Below are positions 1 to 7,945 of a stretch of DNA of 64,000 nt, piece by piece. The DNA comes from CAMLHU01 sp049680185 (lineage in GTDB: Bacteria; Gemmatimonadota; Gemmatimonadetes; Gemmatimonadales; GWC2-71-9). Every line of letters starts with the position of its first letter. The first letter of the stretch is position 1. The position numbers were made by a program, and so were the translations under genes. A model generated the notes under the pieces. The model made no database searches and was not told where the DNA came from. It saw only the letters and a list, made by a program, of their open reading frames with translations. The DNA lies in the NCBI GenBank assembly GCA_049680185.1, contig JBAUHI010000071.1, positions 38,848 to 102,847 on the forward strand, in the 5' to 3' direction.

Positions 1-1351
1 CCATCGCCCGGTCGAGCGGCAGGTGATCCATCAGGAACGTGATCGCCTCGACCGGCGTCATCCCCCGGGTGTGGAGCCCCACGTCGACCATCACGAGCGC
101 GGTGGCGTGGAGCATCGCGACCTGATGGAAGAACTCCTCCTCCACCGACTCGGCAAATCCCGCCTGATACATCAGGTCGGTGGCATAGAGCGCCCACCCA
201 TCCACTGACACCGGCGTCGATACCAGGCGGCGGACATCGGAGTACAGCCCCGCGGCGTGGGCCTGATGCAGGTGCCGGCCCGGACACACCTCCCGCAGCG
301 CCACATGCACCAGCTCTTCCCGCGCGATCTCCACTCCAGGCGTCAGGTACACCACCGTCGGGGCTTCATAGCCGGCGATCGGCATCAGCCAACGCAAGAA
401 CTCTGGCGTGTCGAGGAGTCGAACGTCGCCGGCCGGCGCCACCAGCAGGCCGCGGTCGTCAACGAACCGCCGCGCCCGTGCCACCGCCTTCAGGAATGCG
501 AGCTGGAGGTCGGTGCCGACGGGCCGTTCCTGCCGCAGCCGAGCGGCGAGTTCCCGCGGATCGGCACCCGGTTCGACCCGGTCGGCCGCACGCTGCACCA
601 CCTCCACCTGTTCATCCAACGCCCGCTGCCCCCACCGCCAAAGCTCGGGCGCGCTGGCGTGGAGGGCGTGCTCGAAATGCAGCCGATGGTCGAATTCGTC
701 CTCGCCCACCGCGAAGGCGGCAGCATCGGCAGAAGGATCGGTCTCGGCGGCAAGGGTGACGGCAAACTCCCGGACCGCACCCTCGGCAAGCGATGCCGCC
801 GACGCGAGCTGATCGGCGATCCCCGGAAGCCACCTGGCTGCCTCTCGCGCGAGGCGCTCAGGCAAGCGCGCCACCGCCGGGGCAAGTGCCACCGCCTCAT
901 CCACGAAGAGCACCGAAGGTGCCTTGAGCGTGCTGGCCGCCGCAAAGAGCACGGCGGCCGCTCCGCGCAGCCGCGCCAGTGCCGCCTGTGCCCGAGCTTC
1001 CGGCGCACCCCCCGGATGCGCCAACAGCGACTGCCACGCCTGCGCCACCGACGCAAGCCACGCCGCGGGATTCCTGCGGTGCGGCACCTCGGCCTCGAAC
1101 CGGAAGATCGTGGTGCGAAGGTCGTCGAGGAGGGCGGTCCGGTCGAGCTCCTCTGCATCGTCATCGAGCGGGAGGTCCTCCACCGCGCCGGCCAGCGACC
1201 GGAGCGTGGCGAGCTGGATCCGGACCGACTCGGCGTCAAGCATCGGCAGGAGGGGATCGGAGGCGGCATTACCCGCCCGCGTCCCCTGTGCCGGATCGAA
1301 TATCCAGCGGACATCGAGGTAGGAACGGCAGAGTCCGCCGAGCCCGGACAT
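1..1351 (-). CDS. DUF885 family protein (partial, 3' end beyond window)
   Basis: I translated the minus strand from the ATG at 1351 to the window edge and found 450 codons without a stop. The stretch REELVHVALREVCPGRHLHQ (about residue 360) matches the DUF885 family, where the usual form is LHExxPGHHLQ. VDGWALYATDLMYQAGF a little further on matches the family's EGWALYAE signature. DUF885 proteins resemble zinc peptidases; here the first His of the usual HExxPGHH motif is Arg (LREVCPGRH), so catalysis is uncertain. No signal peptide is visible at the chosen start. The gene lies 28 bp downstream of the cupin gene on the same strand and probably shares its transcript. Confidence 0.75.
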   Translation of the reverse strand, partial: MSGLGGLCRSYLDVRWIFDPAQGTRAGNAASDPLLPMLDAESVRIQLATLRSLAGAVEDLPLDDDAEELDRTALLDDLRTTIFRFEAEVPHRRNPAAWLASVAQAWQSLLAHPGGAPEARAQAALARLRGAAAVLFAAASTLKAPSVLFVDEAVALAPAVARLPERLAREAARWLPGIADQLASAASLAEGAVREFAVTLAAETDPSADAAAFAVGEDEFDHRLHFEHALHASAPELWRWGQRALDEQVEVVQRAADRVEPGADPRELAARLRQERPVGTDLQLAFLKAVARARRFVDDRGLLVAPAGDVRLLDTPEFLRWLMPIAGYEAPTVVYLTPGVEIAREELVHVALREVCPGRHLHQAHAAGLYSDVRRLVSTPVSVDGWALYATDLMYQAGFAESVEEEFFHQVAMLHATALVMVDVGLHTRGMTPVEAITFLMDHLPLDRAM

Positions 1352-1379
1352 CAGCAGCGATCCGCACGGGGCGGGAAGC

Positions 1380-1727
1380 TCACGGGCGCCCGTACCGATC
1401 GGTGATCCGCACCAGGTCGTCGAGCTCGGGAGTGGAAGCCTCGAGGATATCGCAGTCGGTGACCGCTTCCACCTGGTGGACCAGCGGGGGCGGGATGTGC
1501 AGCGAGGTACCTGCGGCAATGCGACGCTCGGTGAGGTGCCCTTCACTGCCGGAGCGAAAGATCATCTCACCCGAGAGCAGGTGCATCGTCTCGTCCTTCT
1601 TGTGGTGGTACTGCACGCTCAGCGCCTGGCCGGCCCGGACGTGGAGGATCTTCCCCACATAGCGATCGGTCCGCGCCCAGATGAGCTCGTAGCCCCACGG
1701 CTTGTCCACCTTGTACGGCACGTCCAT
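1380..1727 (-). CDS. Cupin-domain protein (mannose-6-phosphate isomerase-like)
   Basis: A 115-residue single-domain cupin. It shows KPWGYELIWARTDRYVGKIL, then LSVQYHHKKDETMHLLSGEM (cupin motif 1 with His-His and Glu) and IPPPLVHQVEAVTDCDILEA (motif 2). This resembles the type II mannose-6-phosphate isomerase or mannose-1-phosphate guanylyltransferase C-terminal cupin, a metal-binding beta-barrel. The start at 1727 is chosen because it overlaps the stop of the upstream ferredoxin-like gene (ATGA), which implies translational coupling. The substrate cannot be read from the sequence; sugar-phosphate isomerisation is an inference. Confidence 0.8.
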   Translation of the reverse strand: MDVPYKVDKPWGYELIWARTDRYVGKILHVRAGQALSVQYHHKKDETMHLLSGEMIFRSGSEGHLTERRIAAGTSLHIPPPLVHQVEAVTDCDILEASTPELDDLVRITDRYGRP

Positions 1728-2302
1728 CACGCCTCCAGCGAGCGAATGGTGAACGAGGAGGGCGCCGTCACGCACGCCCGCACGCACACGCCACACCCCA
1801 CACACCCTTCGGCCTTGAGCACCGGGTGCCCGTCAGTGTCCATCTGGAGTGCTGTGGGCCCCACCGGGCACGCCTGGGCACAGACACCGCAGGTCGAGCC
1901 GTGAAAAGTGATGCAACGTTCCGGGACCAGCTCCACCACGTTGAGCCGGTACCCGGTCCATCCATCCGCTGGCAGCACGAGGGCGCCGGTGGGGCACGAG
2001 GTGACGCACGGCATATCGGCGCAGACGGTGCACGGCTGCAGCATCGGGTCGATGAACGGCGTGCCCGCCGCCAAGCCGGCTTCGGTCGGTGCTTTGCGGA
2101 TCGCGTGCGGCGGGCAGGCGTCGGTACACGCGCCGCACCGGGTGCAGGCCGCCAAGAATCCTATTTCCGGGAGCGCCCCCGGCGGCCGGGAGAAACGCTG
2201 CCGGACCACCCGATCCTCGGTGCGCTTGGCGAGGGCATTCAGGTATTTGCCCACGACCCCGCGCAGGAACTCGCGGCGCTCGCCACCGGGAGGGTTGAAC
2301 AT
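1727..2302 (-). CDS. Ferredoxin-type 4Fe-4S protein (NapG/MauM-like)
   Basis: A 191-residue protein with up to four [4Fe-4S]-type cysteine clusters: CTRCGACTDACPPHA, CTVCADMPCVTSCPTGA, a CGVCAQACPVGP segment and CVGCGVCVRAC. The order and spacing resemble NapG/MauM electron-transfer proteins. It may carry electrons to or from an unidentified oxidoreductase; no nap or mau genes lie nearby. The start ATG at 2302 (MFNPPGGERREFLRG) is preferred because everything upstream in this frame is repeat DNA. RREFLRG is faintly Tat-like but there is no hydrophobic stretch after it. The stop overlaps the start of the cupin gene. Confidence 0.75.
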   Translation of the reverse strand: MFNPPGGERREFLRGVVGKYLNALAKRTEDRVVRQRFSRPPGALPEIGFLAACTRCGACTDACPPHAIRKAPTEAGLAAGTPFIDPMLQPCTVCADMPCVTSCPTGALVLPADGWTGYRLNVVELVPERCITFHGSTCGVCAQACPVGPTALQMDTDGHPVLKAEGCVGCGVCVRACVTAPSSFTIRSLEA

Positions 2303-2608
2303 GGAGAGAAGATAGGCGGATGGGCGCATGAGGCGCATGCGCCGGCGCATAGACGCATAAGACGCATGGGGCGCGTGGGCGGCAGGCAACGCAAGGGCTA
2401 CCCTTGGGTCGCCCTTGCACGCGGGACCTGCTCCGCGATCATCGACGCCGGCGACCGATCCTCGAGAACCGCGGAAAAGATCCCTCGGTCGCTCTGCTCC
2501 CTCGGGATGACGTTCCTTGATGGGAAGATACGCGGACTGTCCATCCATCCATCCGCCTTATGCGTCCATGCGCCCATGCGCCTTATGCGTCTTATGCGTC
2601 TTACGCGC
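2303..2608. repeat. Composite repeat-filled spacer
   Basis: This 306-bp spacer holds no gene. It is layered. 2325-2378 carries ATGCG-rich repeats (GCGCATGAGGCGCATGCG and similar). 2391-2418 is a REP-like palindrome. 2479-2512 matches the widespread motif that ends in CTCGGGATGACG. 2555-2607 carries TTATGCGTC-type repeats with period about 9, which are the reverse complement of the left block. The whole thus looks like an inverted-repeat-bounded composite. An origin by insertion is inference. Confidence 0.7.
2391..2418. repeat. REP-like palindrome
   Basis: Two 13-bp arms, GCAAGGGCTACCC and GGGTCGCCCTTGC, surround a TT loop and pair with one mismatch. The core GGGTCGCCC is shared with palindromes near the RAYT gene at 6247-6318, so this is a dispersed copy of the same family. 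Confidence 0.75.
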
Positions 2609-5560
2609 TCAGATCCCCGGCTCGAAGCTGAACAACCACCGGAACCCGGCGCGGTCGAGTCCCGGATGCGTGTCGGCCGCTGCCGCCGGCACGCTCACGA
2701 AGAGCGGGAAGTCGAAGCGGGTGACGAACTGCGTCTGCCCGATCCGATGCGTGGCACGAAGTCCCACCCCCGCATCCACCACGCCCTTGAACTCGGAGCC
2801 CGAGCCCACCGCCAGATCGCCATCGGCCAGGCCCGCATCGCCGAACGCCGCCACCGAGATCGAGTTGAAGAGATGCCGCTTGGGCCGCGAGGAGACCGTC
2901 CGCGCCAGCTCGACGCCGAACGTCGCGAGGTGGTTCGCCGCGACCGCTCGGGAGAGCCCGCGGATGTTCCCGTCGCCGGGGTTCTGGTAATAGACGTCGG
3001 GCCGCACCAGCAGGGCGCCGTTGGAACGCAGGAACGGATTCCACAGCTCCGCCGCCGGCCCCGCGCCGTCGAGATAGAACAGCGACTGCCGCACGACCGA
3101 ATCCTTCGTCGCTGTTGCCCCGATGAAGCCGCGAAGCGACAGTCCGAACTTGCCGATCGTCCGCCGTGCAGTCCCTTCCAAGCTCACCTTGAAGTAGCCA
3201 CCCCACACGAAGTTGGTGCCTCCGGGGACGGACGGTCCCCGGTGGAAGTAATCGATCCCCGACACGAGCGCCGCACCGCCGGCAAGGTTCCAAGGCCCGC
3301 TCATGCCCGAGACCAAGTGACGATATGCGGCTTCGATCGTGCCGCCCTCTTGCCATCGGGAAGGATCCAGGTACCCGACGTCCCACGCGTTGACCCATGA
3401 CACGCCGAATGCGTCGCTCACAGTCGGACCGTAGGCGAGGTGCGCCTTGGACACCTTGCTCACTTCGGCAGATGCACCCGTGCGCCCTTCCGTGGAAAAG
3501 AGTTCGACTGTTTCGCTCAGACCCGGACTCCGCAGCCCCGTCGGGTTCTGCCATCGCAGCTGGTAGTCCAGGCGGCGGCGGGCGGCGGTTGTGCCTGCAG
3601 GCCGCCCCGCCCCGGTGCCGTACGACAGCATCCCGACGTTCAGCTCGTAGCGCTCGAGGTAGTTCTGGCGGGTGCGGATGCCGACCGTGAGTCCGCCGGC
3701 ATCGTTGAACCATGCTACCGGCGCGATCCCAAGCCCCAGCGCATCCCGAGGAGACTGCTCGCTGAAATAGGTGTCGAGGTAGGGCGCCTTCCGCGGACGC
3801 ACGGTGTTATTGAGCAGATCCCAGTCGTGGGTCCGCTCCCGGGGATCCACCACCACTTTCGGCCGACCCGGGGTCACCGCCTCGACCCAGGCGCTCGTGG
3901 CGTACCCATCGGTCCGCACCACCGTGGTGTCCTTCCCGGAGATGAACGCCACTTCCACCGGGATCATTCCCGGCGCCTTGCGGACGACCTCGGCCTTGGT
4001 GCGCCAGGAGCCATCGGGGAGGCGCTGATGCCGGACCCGCCCCAGCGCGTAGTCATAGAGGTCGGTGGTGTGGAGCCACTGGGCAAAGAAGGCGTTCAGG
4101 TCCCTGTGCGACACCTCCTCGGCCACCCGCTTGAAGGCATCCTCGTCGACGTGGTGGTACTCGTAGCGGGCAAAGAAGGCGTGGAGGATGGCGCGCATCG
4201 TCGAATCGCCGACGATGTAACGGAGCTGATGGAAGAAGAGCTCGCCGCGGACGTAGATCGCAAGGTTGTACGAGCTGAAGTCGCGGTAGTCCTCTCCCGG
4301 CAGGTCGGGCGGCTCCGATTGACCGTCGAGGTCGAGGCCGAGGATGAAGCGTTCCGTGCCGGGGTAGGCATCGGCGTGGGAGACCGTCTCCCAGAACCAG
4401 GAGGTCTGGAAGCTGGTGAATCCCTCGTCGAGCCACCCTTCCTTCCACTCGTTGTTGGCCAGCATCCCCATCACATAGTTGTGTCCCAGCTCGTGCACGA
4501 TGAGCCCCTGGCTCGCGGAGCCGTCGTGGATCATCATCGGGAACTCGGTGCCGCCCCCTTCGATCCGGTGCACGTTGGTGATCTGCGGCCATCCGAACTT
4601 GCCAAAGGTCTGGTCCAGCCAGGCGAGTGCCGTCGCGGTCCGCTGCACCGCGACGCCGCCGCCCCAGCTGGTCGAATCGCCGGGCTGATAGAGCACGTGG
4701 ATGGCCACCGCACCGAAGCGCCCACCCTCGTAGCGGTACTGGGGATTCAAGGACATCGCAAAATGGTGGACCTTGTCGGCATACCAGACGATCCGCTTCC
4801 GCCCCGGGTCGGCGCCCTCGCACGCGCTGGCGAACTGCGCCGCGTTGCCGTAGTAGTCGCGCTGATATTCGATCGGCGTCGGACCGCGGTTGGCCTTTTC
4901 CCAGCCCGGATCGCCGCAGACCGGCACACCGGTGGATCCGACCACCTGGTCCTCCGGCACATCGAGCCGAACGATGAAGCTTCCAAACTCGCCGTAGAAC
5001 TCGCCCGCCGGGTAGAGGGCGTGCTCCTCCCACCCGTAGCGGTCATACGTCACCACCCGCGGGTACCACTCGGCAAAGTCGAACCGCCTCCCCTCCCGTC
5101 CCTGGCGCCTCGGCGTGGTCGACGGACGCGCGTCCCACTGCATCGCCACGGTGAGGTGGCCACCCGGCGGCAGCGGCCGCGGCAGGACGAACCGCACGAT
5201 GGTGCTGTCGGGGGCAAAGGGATAGATCGGCGCCACCGACTGGCCATCGACCGTCACGTTGGAGACGTGATTGAAGCCGAAGTCCGGGTCCTTCAGGTCG
5301 TTGAAGCGGCGACGCCCCTCGGTCGAGTCTGCGTCCGACCAGCGGGAGCCGGGCCGGAAGGCGTTGAGGTAGAGATGGAACGAGATCGTGGTCAGCGTGT
5401 CGGGCGAGCGGTTGTCGTACACCACCGTCTCGGTGCCCCCCAGTACTCCGCGCGGTTCATCGAGGCGCGCCGCGATGTCGTAGGCGACGTGCTGCTGCCA
5501 TGGGAGCGGCGCGGCGGTGTCAGGCGCCTGGGCGGCGAGGGCTAGGACGAGGAAGAGCAT
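2609..5560 (-). CDS. M1 family (gluzincin) metallopeptidase, secreted
   Basis: A 983-residue exported zinc peptidase of the aminopeptidase N superfamily. The N-terminus (MLFLVLALAAQA) is a short signal peptide. The zinc site is HELGH at residues 356-360, with the third ligand Glu379 in KEGWLDEGF, which is the M1 HExxH-x18-E pattern. A GGGTEFP motif upstream stands in for the GAMEN exopeptidase motif, so amino-terminal specificity is uncertain. The C-terminal third (from about residue 590) is beta-rich and resembles an outer-membrane beta-barrel or surface domain rather than the usual ERAP1-like helical repeat. The gene is alone between two repeat-filled spacers. It probably degrades peptides in the periplasm or at the cell surface. 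Confidence 0.88.
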   Translation of the reverse strand: MLFLVLALAAQAPDTAAPLPWQQHVAYDIAARLDEPRGVLGGTETVVYDNRSPDTLTTISFHLYLNAFRPGSRWSDADSTEGRRRFNDLKDPDFGFNHVSNVTVDGQSVAPIYPFAPDSTIVRFVLPRPLPPGGHLTVAMQWDARPSTTPRRQGREGRRFDFAEWYPRVVTYDRYGWEEHALYPAGEFYGEFGSFIVRLDVPEDQVVGSTGVPVCGDPGWEKANRGPTPIEYQRDYYGNAAQFASACEGADPGRKRIVWYADKVHHFAMSLNPQYRYEGGRFGAVAIHVLYQPGDSTSWGGGVAVQRTATALAWLDQTFGKFGWPQITNVHRIEGGGTEFPMMIHDGSASQGLIVHELGHNYVMGMLANNEWKEGWLDEGFTSFQTSWFWETVSHADAYPGTERFILGLDLDGQSEPPDLPGEDYRDFSSYNLAIYVRGELFFHQLRYIVGDSTMRAILHAFFARYEYHHVDEDAFKRVAEEVSHRDLNAFFAQWLHTTDLYDYALGRVRHQRLPDGSWRTKAEVVRKAPGMIPVEVAFISGKDTTVVRTDGYATSAWVEAVTPGRPKVVVDPRERTHDWDLLNNTVRPRKAPYLDTYFSEQSPRDALGLGIAPVAWFNDAGGLTVGIRTRQNYLERYELNVGMLSYGTGAGRPAGTTAARRRLDYQLRWQNPTGLRSPGLSETVELFSTEGRTGASAEVSKVSKAHLAYGPTVSDAFGVSWVNAWDVGYLDPSRWQEGGTIEAAYRHLVSGMSGPWNLAGGAALVSGIDYFHRGPSVPGGTNFVWGGYFKVSLEGTARRTIGKFGLSLRGFIGATATKDSVVRQSLFYLDGAGPAAELWNPFLRSNGALLVRPDVYYQNPGDGNIRGLSRAVAANHLATFGVELARTVSSRPKRHLFNSISVAAFGDAGLADGDLAVGSGSEFKGVVDAGVGLRATHRIGQTQFVTRFDFPLFVSVPAAAADTHPGLDRAGFRWLFSFEPGI

Positions 5561-5674
5561 GGATGGGTGCCCGGAGAAAGGTTAGGACGATGCCTGCAAG
5601 GGCGAAGCTTGCCAGGCGTTGCGCGGGCGACGCCAGCCGGAATATGGGAGGGCGACGCTTGCGTCGCCCCTCGA
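5561..5674. repeat. REP-type hairpins between RAYT and M1 peptidase genes
   Basis: The spacer contains a stem at 5592-5617 (GCCTG-CAAG with CTTGCCAGGC, one bulged base) and a perfect hairpin at 5650-5669 (GGGCGACGC, TT loop, GCGTCGCCC) five bases past the RAYT stop codon. The second shares its GGGCGAC core with the palindromes on the other side of the RAYT gene. It may also act as a transcription terminator. Confidence 0.7.
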
Positions 5675-6172
5675 TCAACGCCCCTGACGGACCCACCGCC
5701 GTATCGGATTCAAGTCGATATACCGCCGGACCCGGTGCACCGACAGATCCACTCGGAGGATCCAGTCGTGATAGCCGCGTGCCCACACCATCCCGCCAGG
5801 AGTCCCGCGCCAGAGGTTGATCCGCTTGGCCGCGGCCGCCTTGAACCCTCCCAAGATGGCGCCAACGGAACCGGCGGCCAAGGTCGCCGACGCGGCGGAG
5901 CCCGACCACGCCTCCTTGATCCAGAAGAGCGCGTGGAAATGATCTGGCATCACCACATATGCGTCCAGCCGCACGTACGGACGGTGGGCGGGGATCTCGT
6001 CCCACGTGGCGCGCACGATGCGACCCAGTTCGTTGAGCGCTACGCCCTCCGGGGTCATGCACCCGAACAGGTCGCGGTGCCGAGTTGCCACCGTCGTCAC
6101 GAAATACGCTCCCGGCGCGCGATAGTCATGGCCCGAAAGGCGAGTGGGTCGCCGGGGAAATGGGCGTGGCAT
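5675..6172 (-). CDS. REP-associated tyrosine transposase (RAYT, Y1 HUH family)
   Basis: A 165-residue HUH-type nuclease. The HUH motif is His78-Phe-His80 in VVMPDHFHALFW, and the likely nucleophile is Tyr134 in WARGYHDWILR. The N-terminal GAYFVTTVATRHRDLFG and FKAAAAKRI segments are also typical of the family. RAYTs are single-copy domesticated IS200/IS605-like enzymes that cleave and are thought to mobilise REP palindromes. Here such palindromes sit immediately on both sides of the gene and one copy lies 3.3 kb away. It looks intact. It separates the truncated ATP synthase operon from the M1 peptidase gene, so it may mark an insertion or rearrangement point. Confidence 0.88.
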   Translation of the reverse strand: MPRPFPRRPTRLSGHDYRAPGAYFVTTVATRHRDLFGCMTPEGVALNELGRIVRATWDEIPAHRPYVRLDAYVVMPDHFHALFWIKEAWSGSAASATLAAGSVGAILGGFKAAAAKRINLWRGTPGGMVWARGYHDWILRVDLSVHRVRRYIDLNPIRRWVRQGR

Positions 6173-6246
6173 TCCGAACGGTGGCGCACACGCGGCAGGT
6201 CACCGTCATCTGTTGTGCGCCTCCAGCATCCCGCAAACGCAAAAAT

Positions 6247-6268
6247 AGGGCGACCCAAGGGTCGCCCT
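6247..6268. repeat. REP-like palindrome upstream of RAYT
   Basis: Perfect 10-bp arms AGGGCGACCC and GGGTCGCCCT surround an AA loop. It lies in the spacer between the RAYT start and the atpH stop. Confidence 0.85.
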
Positions 6269-6292
6269 GACATAGCCTGCCGCCAACGCGCA

Positions 6293-6318
6293 CAAGCGCG
6301 ACCCAAGGGTCGCGCTTG
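6293..6318. repeat. Second REP-like palindrome upstream of RAYT
   Basis: Perfect 12-bp arms (CAAGCGCGACCC paired with GGGTCGCGCTTG) surround an AA loop. With the palindrome at 6247-6268 it forms a closely spaced pair, as in the BIME arrangement of other REP families. It lies nine bases past the atpH stop codon and could serve as its terminator. Confidence 0.85.
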
Positions 6319-6326
6319 CGCATGGC

Positions 6327-6863
6327 CTACCCCTGCAACAGCACCCGGCGCAGCGTTGCCATCTTCCGGCGCACCGACCCGTCATACCGCCTGTCGCCCA
6401 CCTGCACCACCGCACCACCCAGGATGGCAGGATCGGACTCGAACGTCGGGATCACGGTCTTGCCGAGCGCCTTGGTGAGCGCGGCGGCGATCTCCTTCTG
6501 CAAAGCCGGCGCGGCCTCGCGCGCCAGCACCACGCGGGCGCGGGCCCGGTCGAGCTTCAAGTCGAGTGCCACGAGATACTGCGCCGCGATCTCGCGGAAT
6601 AATCCCTGGCGACCCCGCTTGACCACCGCCACCAGGAACGCACGGAACGGCTTCGGCGCCTTCGGAAGCGCGGCGGTCAGGATCCGCCCCTTCTCCGCCT
6701 TGGTGACCCGCGGCGACATCAGCACCGCCTCGACCGATGGTGCCATCTCCACCGCACCCGCGACGGCATCGATCAACTCGGCGTACGCCTCGGCCTTGCC
6801 ATCCCGCTCCGCCAGTTCGAGGAGCGCCTCGGCATAATTCCGTGCCACGCCGATCGTGCTCAC
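6327..6863 (-). CDS. atpH: ATP synthase F1 subunit delta
   Basis: A 178-residue delta (OSCP) subunit that links the F1 head to the peripheral stalk. The N-terminal STIGVARNYAEALLELAER and the C-terminal GGAVVQVGDRRYDGSVRRK are family signatures. The start is GTG at 6863, overlapping the atpF stop (GTGA). In most bacteria atpA, atpG, atpD and atpC follow, but here the operon ends and REP palindromes and a RAYT follow. Confidence 0.93.
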   Translation of the reverse strand: MSTIGVARNYAEALLELAERDGKAEAYAELIDAVAGAVEMAPSVEAVLMSPRVTKAEKGRILTAALPKAPKPFRAFLVAVVKRGRQGLFREIAAQYLVALDLKLDRARARVVLAREAAPALQKEIAAALTKALGKTVIPTFESDPAILGGAVVQVGDRRYDGSVRRKMATLRRVLLQG

Positions 6864-7420
6864 TTCGACGGCCCCAGCGATGCCAGATAGTCCTGCACGA
6901 TCTTCCGATCCTGCGCCGCTTCGAGCCGCTGGCCGATCAGCTTGCCCGCCGCCGACAGCGCCAGGTCCACGGCCTCACGCCGAAGCTCCGCCACCGCGCG
7001 ATCCTTCTCCGACTCAATGTCGCGCCGGGCACGGCCGATGAGCTCATCGGCTTCCGCTCGGGCTCGATCGAGGCCCAGCTGACGTTCCCGCTCGGCGACG
7101 GCCTTCGCGTCGTTCAGGATCGTCACCGCCTGGCCCCGCGCGTCTGCCAGGAGCTGCTGCTGCTGCGCCAGGAGGCCAGCGGCGGCCGTGCGATCCTTCT
7201 CCGCCTGAGCGATCTGCTCCTCCAGCCGCTTTTCCCGCGCCTGGACCGCGCCGAGCACCACCGGCCAGGCAAAGCGCTTGAGGATCAGGAAGAACACGCC
7301 GAAGACGAACAGCGTCCAGACCATCAGGCCGCCGTCGACGGTCAAGAGCCCGCCCCCATCGGCCAGCAATGGAGTGGACACCAGCGTCATCGCGATCCCG
7401 GCCAGCCAGAGCGACCGCAT
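6860..7420 (-). CDS. atpF: ATP synthase Fo subunit b
   Basis: A 186-residue peripheral-stalk subunit. It has an N-terminal signal-like hydrophobic segment (residues 1-20), then the usual single membrane anchor (about residues 33-57, MVWTLFVFGVFFLILKRFAW) and a long charged coiled coil to the C-terminus. The extra N-terminal segment, also seen in some other phyla, suggests a cleaved signal peptide. The gene lies 61 bp downstream of atpE and overlaps atpH. Confidence 0.93.
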   Translation of the reverse strand: MRSLWLAGIAMTLVSTPLLADGGGLLTVDGGLMVWTLFVFGVFFLILKRFAWPVVLGAVQAREKRLEEQIAQAEKDRTAAAGLLAQQQQLLADARGQAVTILNDAKAVAERERQLGLDRARAEADELIGRARRDIESEKDRAVAELRREAVDLALSAAGKLIGQRLEAAQDRKIVQDYLASLGPSK

Positions 7421-7481
7421 ACCGACCTCGTGGGGTGAAATGGAGTGGCGGGGAACGCTTCCGTTCCCCGCCCCACCGTCC

Positions 7482-7760
7482 TTAGAAGCTGATCTTGCCC
7501 TGCATCACGAACGCGACGACGGCGGCGAAGAGCGCCACGCCTTCGACGAGTGCTGCGGCGATGATCATCGCCGTCTGGATCTGGGCCGAGTTCTCGGGCT
7601 GGCGCGCCATTCCTTCGACCGCCTGTCCGCCGATCCGGCCGATGCCGACGCCGGCGCCGAGCACTGCGAGACCCGCGGCCAGGCCGGCGCCGATCAGGCC
7701 GTAGCCCTTGCCGAGCGAAGCGTCCGCGGTGGCCTGAAGCAGGGGAAGCATGTGCAGCAT
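7482..7760 (-). CDS. atpE: ATP synthase Fo subunit c
   Basis: A 92-residue proteolipid with two membrane helices and the loop GMARQPE (residues 50-56) that contacts gamma and epsilon. The ion-carrying carboxylate is Glu73 in AALVEGVALF. It is followed by Gly rather than the Ser-Thr of sodium-type rings, which favours proton coupling (inference). The first 15 residues (MLHMLPLLQATADAS) are longer than in short c subunits. It is separated from atpB by 185 bp with two strong hairpins. Confidence 0.94.
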   Translation of the reverse strand: MLHMLPLLQATADASLGKGYGLIGAGLAAGLAVLGAGVGIGRIGGQAVEGMARQPENSAQIQTAMIIAAALVEGVALFAAVVAFVMQGKISF

Positions 7761-7881
7761 GGTCCACTCCGATTTCGTTGACGGAAGAACGTTGGTGTCT
7801 GCGCCCGCCGTGGTGCCGCCGATTCTTCCGGGACCGGCGTCCCCTGGGTGCCCGCCGATGTCCCGAAGGACAGCGGGCCTC

Positions 7882-7899
7882 GTCCGCCGTTCGGCGGAC
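7882..7899. promoter_or_regulatory. Intercistronic hairpin between atpB and atpE
   Basis: Perfect 8-bp stem GTCCGCCG with CGGCGGAC, loop TT. In the transcript it lies between the atpB stop and the atpE start. It may stabilise the atpE segment or attenuate read-through, consistent with the high copy number needed for subunit c. The role is inference. Confidence 0.55.
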
Positions 7900-7915
7900 T
7901 ACGGTATTGCAGCGA

Positions 7916-7934
7916 CCGCCGGGGCGCCCGGCGG
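7916..7934. promoter_or_regulatory. Second intercistronic hairpin just past atpB
   Basis: Perfect 8-bp stem CCGCCGGG with CCCGGCGG and a 3-base loop, 11 bases downstream of the atpB stop on the minus strand. There is no U-tract, so it looks more like an RNA-processing or stability element than an intrinsic terminator. Confidence 0.55.
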
Positions 7935-7945
7935 CCGCGGTGGAG

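Noticed and set aside
1826..5545. Very long plus-strand ORFs (524 and 701 codons) opposite the ferredoxin-like and M1 peptidase genes
   Set aside because: They are antisense shadows of high-G+C coding DNA, rich in Arg/Pro/His with no recognisable domain, whereas the minus-strand frames show clear family motifs.
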